Below, one piece after another: positions 1-6,700 of a DNA stretch of 26,534 nucleotides. Source of the DNA: a virus; IMG/VR virus record IMGVR_UViG_3300036800_000139, positions 1 to 26,534 of that record; one strand, written 5' to 3'. The notes under the pieces were generated by a model that saw nothing but the letters and a program-made list of their open reading frames with translations, was not told the DNA's origin and searched no databases. How positions within the stretch are numbered: the first letter of the stretch is position 1; each line of letters starts with the position of its first letter. A program made the translations under genes and the position numbers.

Positions 1-2
1 AG

Positions 3-1688
3 CTGCTCAACCCCGCCGACATCAAGGCGGAGCGGTCCCCGTTCCTCAAGGACCCCCGCTACTTCATCAAGCTGCCGTGGACCATCCGGCAGATCCTCCA
101 GACCCGGCAGCCGGTCTGGGAGTACCAGAAGCTGATCCAGGAATACCCCGAGCTGGCCGCCTACACGTCCGAGAACGCGTTCATGCCGGTCTCGAATGTG
201 CTGCTGCGCCAGCTCAAATTCAAGGGCGACACGTTCAACATCCGGGGCATCCCGCTGCTGACCCGGGCGATGCGGTCCATGCTCCAGCAGGAGATGCTGA
301 ACTCGGCGCTCGACTCGATCGCCGACCGGCTCTACACCCCGCTGCTGCTGGCCAAGCTGGGCGCGTCCGCCAGCGACCTCGGCACCTCGGTCCCGTGGAT
401 CCCCACCGACGACGACCTGGAGAACTTCGAGCTGGCCCTGGACGCGGCGCTGGCCGGTGACTTCCGGGTGCTGATCCACAACTTCGCGATCGAGCTGGAG
501 CAGGTGTTCGGCAAGGAGAACATGCCGGACCTGACCCCCGACTTCGAGCGGATCGAGGACCGGGTCCTCCAGGTGTTCGGCCTGTCCCGCACGTTCCTGA
601 TGGGCGCCGGCGAGGGCGAGACCTACGCGGCCGACGCGCTGAACAAGGAGCTGGTCACCCAGCTCATGACCCGCTACCAGAAGTACCTCAAGCAGCACTT
701 CCGGTCCCGGGCGCTGATCGTGGCCGAGGCCCAGGAGCACTACGACTATGAGGAGCGCGCCGGGCGCCGGTTCGTGATCATGGAAGAGGTGCTGGAGGTT
801 GACGAGGAGTCCGGAGAGCGGCGCATCGTCGAGCAGCCGAAATTGTTGGTCCCCGACCTCAAGTTCAAAACGCTCAATTTTAAGGACGAGGACGTGGTCC
901 GCCAGTTCACCGAGGCGCTGCGCGCGTCGGGGGTACCGATCAGCCAGCGAACCCGGACCCGGGGCCTGGACCTCGACATGGACGACGAGATCGAGAAGAG
1001 CCAGGACGAGGCGATCCAGATGGCCATCGCCGAGCAGGAGACCCGCAAGCGGACGTTCATCGCGCTCCGCGACGCGGGCCTGCCGATCCCCGACGACCTG
1101 ATGCAGGACTTCGCCCCTATGGCCCAGATCGACGGGCTGCCGCCGGCGGCTGCTGCCGAGGCGATCATGGCCGAGCGGATCGGCATGGACCCGCTCGGTC
1201 TCCCGAACCTGGCCCCCACCCCGGAGGACGCGGAGATGGCCCAGGAGGCCGAGGAGAGTGGCGAGGACCCGATGGACGGCTCGATGGAGGAAGAGGCCGA
1301 GGAGGATGGCGCCCCGCCCGGCGGGGACGAGCCTCAGCGGCCCGAGGAGTCCGACGAGGAGCGCGCCGGGATGCCAAAGGCCGGCGCGCTGTTCCGGCGC
1401 ACAGCGCGCGTACGGCGCCAGGTGGAGGCCGCCGCGTTCGAGAACGAGTCGATCCGGGTCACGGCGGGCAAGACGCCCCGGGCCGAGCCGGAGGAGTTCG
1501 AGGAGTTCGAGTTCGTCAAGCATGCCGAGCTGGCCGGGCTGGACAAGGAAGGCAACGCCCTGACCGCCGAGTGGGAGTCAGGGCCGGTCCCGTCCTGCTA
1601 CGACACGCCCCGCCACGTCGGGATCCGGCGCGAGCTGGGCGTCCGCGAGAACGACGAGGACCTGGCCGGGGCCGGGAAGTACTCCTGA
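3..1688 (+). CDS. Phage portal protein (5' end beyond window)
   Basis: The frame is open from the first bases to the TGA at 1686-1688, giving 561 residues without the true N-terminus. A portal forms the dodecameric ring at the capsid vertex through which DNA is packaged and where the tail attaches. The part from about residue 60 to 400 has the look of T4/SPO1-type portals: alternating helices, a GDTF..RGIPLL stretch, and a GEGETYAADALNKELVTQL-like segment resembling the portal region that precedes the long stem helix. The C-terminal 160 residues are acidic and low-complexity (runs of E and D), then end in a more ordered tail with an FVKHAELAGL segment. Its place at the head of a portal, protease, capsid order supports the call. 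An unrelated large head protein is the alternative. Confidence 0.72.
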   Translation: MLNPADIKAERSPFLKDPRYFIKLPWTIRQILQTRQPVWEYQKLIQEYPELAAYTSENAFMPVSNVLLRQLKFKGDTFNIRGIPLLTRAMRSMLQQEMLNSALDSIADRLYTPLLLAKLGASASDLGTSVPWIPTDDDLENFELALDAALAGDFRVLIHNFAIELEQVFGKENMPDLTPDFERIEDRVLQVFGLSRTFLMGAGEGETYAADALNKELVTQLMTRYQKYLKQHFRSRALIVAEAQEHYDYEERAGRRFVIMEEVLEVDEESGERRIVEQPKLLVPDLKFKTLNFKDEDVVRQFTEALRASGVPISQRTRTRGLDLDMDDEIEKSQDEAIQMAIAEQETRKRTFIALRDAGLPIPDDLMQDFAPMAQIDGLPPAAAAEAIMAERIGMDPLGLPNLAPTPEDAEMAQEAEESGEDPMDGSMEEEAEEDGAPPGGDEPQRPEESDEERAGMPKAGALFRRTARVRRQVEAAAFENESIRVTAGKTPRAEPEEFEEFEFVKHAELAGLDKEGNALTAEWESGPVPSCYDTPRHVGIRRELGVRENDEDLAGAGKYS

Positions 1689-1694
1689 CGTGAC

Positions 1695-1724
1695 GCAGCC
1701 CCCGACGGGGGATCCGGGGGCTGC
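1695..1724 (+). terminator. Rho-independent-type hairpin after the portal gene
   Basis: A perfect 10-bp inverted repeat (GCAGCCCCCG / CGGGGGCTGC) with a 10-nt loop begins 6 nt after the portal stop codon. There is no T-run, as is common in high-GC actinobacteria. It would close the portal transcript before the reverse-strand island. Confidence 0.75.
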
Positions 1725-1794
1725 GGCGGGCCGGCGCACGGGGGATTGCGCCTACCAGGGAGGCTGGTCACTGACCAGCCATCGGATGATGTTA

Positions 1795-2238
1795 TCAGGC
1801 CGCCAGACGGAACGGGCTCGTCCGGCCGGCCAGTGTGCCGGGGATCACCAGAGGTGAAAGACCCTCCATCCGGGGACTGACCGGGTGCGCCCCGCACAGC
1901 GGGCACTTCCGGGCCTGGCCACGGTCCTTGAGCCGCCGCTCGTGACTGCGGGTGCCGGTCCACAGCCGGGCCACCTGCCACTCGATGCCCGCCGCCCGGA
2001 CGTGGCGCATCAGCACCGCGCCGTCGTGGGTGCCGTGCCTGGCCATCCGCTGCATCAGGTTGCCGGTCCAGCCCAGGTAGTGCCCGGCGTGCCCGAACCG
2101 GATGTGCTGGCCGGTGGCGGGGTCCACGAAGTGCAGCAGGTAAATCGTCCCGAGCAGGTGATCGTCGTCGATCGCCGTGTAGTAGTTCAGCAGCGCCGGC
2201 GTCGCCACTTCACGCTGAGGGAACGTGAGAACGGTCAT
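1795..2238 (-). CDS. GIY-YIG-like nuclease domain protein
   Basis: This 147-residue protein carries a short GIY-YIG-like core. A GTIYLLHF strand near residue 30 is followed at about residues 52-66 by GHYLGWTGNLMQRMARH, which corresponds to the YIG strand and the Arg-bearing helix. A conserved-looking R(L)W(T)GTRSHERRLKDRG segment follows, where many actinobacterial relatives carry a KxxC-type tail, and then a CPLC pair. GIY-YIG domains cut DNA with one metal ion and occur in free-standing homing endonucleases. The ATG at 2238 is preceded by AGCAGGA at a 7-nt gap. It is the last gene of a reverse-strand operon inserted between portal and downstream head genes, which fits a mobile or regulatory nuclease. 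The catalytic Glu is not obvious, so activity is uncertain. Confidence 0.68.
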   Translation of the reverse strand: MTVLTFPQREVATPALLNYYTAIDDDHLLGTIYLLHFVDPATGQHIRFGHAGHYLGWTGNLMQRMARHGTHDGAVLMRHVRAAGIEWQVARLWTGTRSHERRLKDRGQARKCPLCGAHPVSPRMEGLSPLVIPGTLAGRTSPFRLAA

Positions 2239-2250
2239 ATCAGTATCCTG

Positions 2251-2583
2251 CTACGTGGCACTGACAATATGATCCGTGTAAGCGGTAATGGTTTCCCCAC
2301 GGCAAATGACCCGGCCAAGATATATCCGGATGATCCGCACACCATTCTGATCGTAATAGTCAACGTACTCGACCTGGCAGGCAGGCATGTTCTCGAACCT
2401 GACCTCGGCGGCTCCAGGCGGGACGGTCGCGACCATCTTGCAGTACGCCGGGATGGTGATCAGCTCGACGCGAGTCAATCGCCGGCCGGTGTCCAGCGAC
2501 AGCTTTAGCGGTGCCCCGCTGAGTAGCGGCTCCATGATCTTGCGCAGCAGCGCGTCAGCGAACCGGGGCGAGTACCTGGCCAT
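2251..2583 (-). CDS. Unknown phage protein, operon-coupled
   Basis: A 110-residue protein of unrecognised family. The ATG at 2583 is chosen because it overlaps the stop of the upstream gene as TGATG, the usual sign of translational coupling; a start further upstream would overlap that gene by 55 nt. The sequence has an N-terminal helix (ARYSPRFADALLRKIMEPL) followed by alternating beta-like segments (VELITIPAYCKMVATVPPG, VEYVDYYDQNGVRIIRIYLG) with no signal peptide or membrane segment. It lies 12 nt upstream of the GIY-YIG-like gene. Function is unknown. Confidence 0.62.
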   Translation of the reverse strand: MARYSPRFADALLRKIMEPLLSGAPLKLSLDTGRRLTRVELITIPAYCKMVATVPPGAAEVRFENMPACQVEYVDYYDQNGVRIIRIYLGRVICRGETITAYTDHIVSAT

Positions 2584-2924
2584 CAGGGGCCGACCCAGCA
2601 GACGCCGTAGTTCTCGGACCGCTTGATTCCCCTCCACCGGCCGGTGACGGCGGCCTTCTCGATCATGGCCCCGGCGAGGATCAGGTCCCGCAGGTCCTGC
2701 GGGAACATGGGGAAGATGCGGTCATCCGGATCGGTCCAGTAGAACATGTGCGTCTTCCGGTGGCGTTTCAGCCCGGCCAGGGTCAGCGTGGCCGGGAATG
2801 GTTCCCTGGGCCTCCACTCGGCGGCCTTCGGCACGTTGGATGGGCGGCACCAGTCCGGCATCGAGAACGGCATCAGGCTGCCGTTCTCGTCGAACGGGAT
2901 CAGGTATGAGGGGACAGTCGGCAC
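2583..2924 (-). CDS. Unknown phage protein with WRGIKRSENYGV motif
   Basis: A 113-residue protein starting with GTG at 2924 behind GGAGAG. The Pro-rich N-terminal half leads to a charged, aromatic C-terminal half (FYWTDPDDRIFPMFPQDL, then GRWRGIKRSENYGVCWV). The closing 'W..xKR.xNYG' pattern resembles small phage proteins seen in actinophage genomes, but I cannot name the family. It overlaps the upstream HTH gene by 25 nt and the downstream gene by one base, so it sits inside a tight operon. Confidence 0.6.
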   Translation of the reverse strand: MPTVPSYLIPFDENGSLMPFSMPDWCRPSNVPKAAEWRPREPFPATLTLAGLKRHRKTHMFYWTDPDDRIFPMFPQDLRDLILAGAMIEKAAVTGRWRGIKRSENYGVCWVGP

Positions 2925-3241
2925 TGATCTCTCCAGGCTCTCGGCAGTGCACGGGCGGTCGCGCGCGCACGGGGGCAGGGACCTCCTAACCTCCCGTCCC
3001 TGATCTGGTAGACGCGCTGCCGGCTGAACCCGGCCGCGACGGCGATGGAGGACACCGAGATCCCGGCCGCCTCATAGGCCCGGACCCGGTCGGCGAACCC
3101 CTGCCGCGCGTCCCTGATAGTGCTGTCACGCTCCTCGCGCGCGCGCGCGAGGTCAGCCAGCGCTTCTGCCTCCTGCTCAGCGGTCATCATGTGCAGCGGC
3201 CGGGGCCGCCGCTTGTCCAGGCTGACGACCTCGCCGGTCAC
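2900..3241 (-). CDS. Small helix-turn-helix DNA-binding protein
   Basis: A 113-residue basic protein. Residues 19-50 form a charged helix rich in Glu, Ala and Arg (coiled-coil-like). Residues 55-82 (YEAAGISVSSIAVAAGFSRQRVYQIRDG) match a helix-turn-helix with the SRQRVYQI recognition helix typical of small resolvase- or sigma-4-like HTH proteins in actinophages. The tail is rich in Arg, Ala and Pro. The GTG start overlaps the preceding stop as GTGA, which favours it over the internal Met pair at residues 18-19. It is the only simple HTH regulator-like protein in the window, and its operon begins next to an 18-bp operator-like palindrome, so it is a candidate regulator for that site; this link is inference. 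Confidence 0.7.
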   Translation of the reverse strand: MTGEVVSLDKRRPRPLHMMTAEQEAEALADLARAREERDSTIRDARQGFADRVRAYEAAGISVSSIAVAAGFSRQRVYQIRDGRLGGPCPRARATARALPRAWRDQCRLSPHT

Positions 3242-3504
3242 GAGGCGTCGCTGCTCAGCTCGTCCACGATCTCGCTACAGGCCGGATCCCGGCAGTACAG
3301 CACCGACACGGCACCCTGCGGGTGGACAGCCTCGTGCAGCTTCTGGAGGGCTGCCAGTGCCCCCTCGGTCAGGCAGTCGCCGTCTACGTGCAGGCCCTCT
3401 TCATCCAGGCTGAACCGGATCCGGTGCTGGCCCTCGCAGCGGTCGCTCTTGCCAGAGGCGTGGGTCAGGCCGTTCTTCTTGAGGTCGATGATGATCTCAG
3501 CCAC
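3238..3504 (-). CDS. Unknown small acidic protein, first gene of reverse operon
   Basis: An 88-residue protein beginning with GTG at 3504, preceded by GGGGGAA at a 4-nt gap. A second GTG at 3516 in the same frame has only a weak ribosome site, so 3504 is preferred. The sequence reads as a compact alpha/beta fold (AEIIIDLKKNG, HRIRFSLDEEGLHVDGDCL, then a helix and a SVLYCRDPAC segment) with three Cys. Relatives in actinophages are usually hypothetical. It opens the operon that runs down to the GIY-YIG-like gene, and the palindrome at 3543-3560 lies 39 nt upstream. Confidence 0.6.
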   Translation of the reverse strand: MAEIIIDLKKNGLTHASGKSDRCEGQHRIRFSLDEEGLHVDGDCLTEGALAALQKLHEAVHPQGAVSVLYCRDPACSEIVDELSSDAS

Positions 3505-3542
3505 AGGTTCCCCCACCCGGTCTCACGTGCGGTTCTTCTTGA

Positions 3543-3560
3543 TTACAAGGAACCTTATCA
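3543..3560 (-). promoter_or_regulatory. Operator-like palindrome, copy 1
   Basis: Read on the reverse strand this is TGATAAGGTTCCTTGTAA, 14 of 18 matches to the window consensus ATACAAGGTTCCTTGTAT and 17 of 18 identical to the copy at 23539. A possible promoter for the reverse operon overlaps it: TAGACA, 17 nt, then TAAGGT, with the palindrome covering the -10 box and start site. Repressor binding here would block transcription; that role is inferred. Confidence 0.6.
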
Positions 3561-3613
3561 GGGAAAATGTGATCTGTCTAACGAGTTTGACAGTAGCAGG
3601 CACGGTCACAGCC

Positions 3614-3626
3614 TGATAATTTTTGC
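3614..3626 (+). promoter_or_regulatory. Possible forward promoter (-10 TGATAAT)
   Basis: TGATAAT at 3614-3620 would place a start site near 3627. A TTGACA lies at 3587-3592 but is 22 nt away, longer than the usual 16-19 nt, so the -35 assignment is weak. A GTG seven nt downstream opens a 19-codon frame ending at 3686, which I do not call as a gene. Confidence 0.35.
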
Positions 3627-3685
3627 GTGGGGCACGTCGGACTTGGTCTCCGCTTGCGTTGCTCCTGTCTGAGGGGACGAATGTG

Positions 3686-3713
3686 AAAGGGCCGGCCTGA
3701 GCGCCGGCCCTTT
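3686..3713 (+). terminator. Strong hairpin terminator between reverse island and giant gene
   Basis: An 11-bp perfect inverted repeat (AAAGGGCCGGC / GCCGGCCCTTT) with a 6-nt loop. It lies about 50 nt upstream of the giant gene, so it either attenuates a transcript started near 3627 or stops read-through from further upstream. Confidence 0.7.
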
Positions 3714-3765
3714 CCTATTACCCGCCCAGCCGGCACCCGGAAGGGGTGACCGGGAGGCGGGACCT

Positions 3766-6700
3766 GTGGAGCGCAAGATCGTCAGGCACGCGGTGGGTGC
3801 CGCCGCGCATGAGGCCGCCCTCGACGCCGAGTTCCACCCCGGCCAGCGGGTGGTCACGATTGACGGCATCGCCGGCCGGATCCAGTTCGCCACGGCCTCA
3901 TTCGCGCCCGGCGTGACCGAGTACCAGGTGGTCCTGGACAACGGCATGGGCGGCGGCACGTACACCTCCAGCCAGCTGCGCGCCGTACCCGATAGTTATC
4001 GTGCACCGTCCGGCCCGCACGGCAACTTGCCCGCCGGGGTGACCGCCGGGCTTGAAGCCGAGGCCGGGGAGATCCACCTGGCCTCGGAGGATTACCCGGA
4101 GATGGGCCAGATCCTGCACGACCGGCCGGACCCCGCCGGGCTGATCCGGATGATCGGGTCCCGCCGCACCGCCGACGCCTACGCCCAGGGCTACGACGAG
4201 CGCGACGACGACCCCAACGGCGGCGAGGCCGACACCGGCATGTACTGGGAGGCCCCCGGCAACCAGCAGTGGCGCGACGAGAACCTGGGCGAACCGCCAG
4301 AGCCGCAGATCGAGGACGTGCCCGGCTATGGCCAGGAAGAGTTCGCCCAGAACGTGATGGCCCGGCTGCACCAGCTGGAGGACGCGGACCGGCTGGACGC
4401 CGTGGCCACCACGATCAACGGTGAGCAGATCGACGGCCACGGCGACGCCCCCGAGCACGGTTCCCGGCCCCGCGCCCAGGACCCGAACGCCTACGACGGC
4501 GAGTCCACCGAGGGCCAGGGCGACCCGGACCAGGACAAGCCGCTCTCCGGGATGGACGACGACACCGGCAACGGCGCCACCGCCGGGATGTTCCCCGCCG
4601 GGGTATCGGCCGGCGACGGCATGTTCGGCATGTCATTCGGGGCCGCATTCGGAGTTGATCAGGATAACTGGAATGACTGGAACAACTTCGCGGCGGACAA
4701 ACCCAGGGGCCCGCGTGGTGACCACGACACCGACGATGAGGACGAGCTGCACTACCCGGAGGAGCACCTCAAGCACGAGGCCCGGGTCCCGTGGACCGGC
4801 CAGGAGCGCACCGAGCTGCACAGCTGGGACAACGGCGCGGCGGCCAGCGCCGGCGACTTCGTCCCGTCGGGCAACTTCACCGGCCGCCATCCGCTCCAGC
4901 CGCACGAGCAGCTCAGCGAGCCGGCCCAGGAGGTCATCCAGCGGGAACTCCAGGCCCAGGCCGCTGTCCACCCGGACATCTTCTGCGCGGTCCGCCACGG
5001 CGGCCCGTGCCGCTACCCCGAGCCTATGCGGGTGCACGGCGAGTCGCTCCGCCACCCCCGGCCGCGCGGTTTCAGCTCCGAGATCCACCCGGTGGACAAC
5101 GACACCAGGGATCTGGCCCTGCGGACAGTCGGGCTCACCCCCACCCACGTGCTCAAGGGCTACCACAACGGCCAGCACGTCGGCAGCCTGCACTACCAGC
5201 AGAGCGACGACGGCAAGGCCGCCTACGTCACCAACCTGGAGAGCCACAAGACCGAGGGTCACGGTGTCGGCTCGGCAATGATGGACGATCTCTACTCGCA
5301 CGCCCACCGCAGCGGGATGTGGATTAACCACGGCCAGCGCACCACCGAGGGGATGAACTGGTGGAACAGCTACCGGGAGCCGCACCCGGAGCACAACGTC
5401 CACAACGCCATGCCCAACCAGGGGATCCAGGCCAGCTCTGAGCACCCGGGGGTGAAGTCCTGGCAGCACTACTGGGACCCCCGCGAGGTCGCGGCTGACA
5501 TGCACTTTCACAGCGAGGTGGATCCGGCTGGCAAGCACGAGCCGCCCCGGTTCAACCCGCACCTCTACGACGAGACGGCCGACTACAACCGGCACTGGAA
5601 GGGCTCCACCAAGCAGCTGCCGAAGGAGCAGGACCCGTTCGAGGGAGAGGCGATGCGTGACGCCATGCGCGATATGCGCGCTGGTGGTCACGGCGCTGAC
5701 GAGTACCACGGCTGGGGCGACCTGGCCCACACCGGGGCCACCCAGAGCCCCGACCACCACTACGCGCGGCACCTGATGGACGCCCACGGGTACAGCGAGG
5801 CGGACGTCGCCCGGGTCGCCGTTCACGGGCTGCACGACATGCACGGGGTGCTGCACCAGTCCGGCCTGGCCAGCCACACCCACTCAGACCTGCCCAGGGA
5901 GCTGGCCGAGGGCGCGCACCGGCACCAGACCAGCCAGGTGGCGGACACATTCGGCAAGTCGGTCAGCCGGCCGGTGATGCAGACGATGACCCGTCCGGAG
6001 AAGGGCGGCCACTCTGGTGAGTTCGACCCGGATCAGCTCAGCAGCACCCGCGTCCGGGCACCCGAGGACGTCTACGACCCGGCGAAGCTGCATGCCTACT
6101 ATTCCAGCCGTAGGGCTGAGGGGGGTGTGAGGGTCCGTACCAACGGTCCCGACGACTTTACCTTCCACCATGTCCCCGACGACGCGGAGGACCCGGCCAA
6201 CAGCCTGGACGAGGGCGACCCGGGCGAGGACAGCGCCCTGGACAACGAGCAAGACAAAAACGGCCTAGAAAACGGTGAAGACCCAGGCCAGGCCCCGGAC
6301 GGCAAGGACATCGGGGAGGACGCCGGCCTGGGCAATGAGACGGATCCGGACGGATCCAGAGCCGTAGGGAATGAGCCGCCGGGCAACCTGCCTGCCGGCG
6401 TTCAGCCGCCTGCGGCACCGTCCGGCCGGCCCCCGTCGGTGCCGCAGTCGGGTGACATGCCGGCGGAGACCTGGCCGCTGGCCACCGCCCCGGTGCAGGA
6501 GCGTCCGCTGCCGCTGAGCCAGGGCGGCAAGCCGTCGCCGAGCACGAAGCGGTCCAACCCGGTCAAGCTCCAGCTGCCCGGCGCGGGCGGCGGGGCCGAG
6601 GTGGACGGCGAGAAGCCGGGCAGCGATGACAAGGCGGCCTCGAAGGAGGCGGCGCTCGGCGCGTTCACGGCCGCCGCCGGGAGCCAGGCGTTCCGGTTCG

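Noticed and set aside
3627-3686. A 19-codon leaderless frame before the giant gene
   Set aside because: Too short and not supported by composition; it is mentioned only with the possible promoter.
3570-3690. A tRNA-like or small structured RNA gene in the gap
   Set aside because: No cloverleaf arms, T-loop or CCA end could be found; only the hairpin terminator is clear.
4633-5883. A long reverse frame inside the giant gene
   Set aside because: Low-complexity Val/Gly/Leu sequence with no domain; a mirror of the forward codons. The same applies to 6265-7533 and 7561-8313.
6190-6360. Repeated acidic GED/NE codons in the giant gene as a possible DNA repeat
   Set aside because: Units are irregular in length and sequence; this is low-complexity linker rather than a true repeat.
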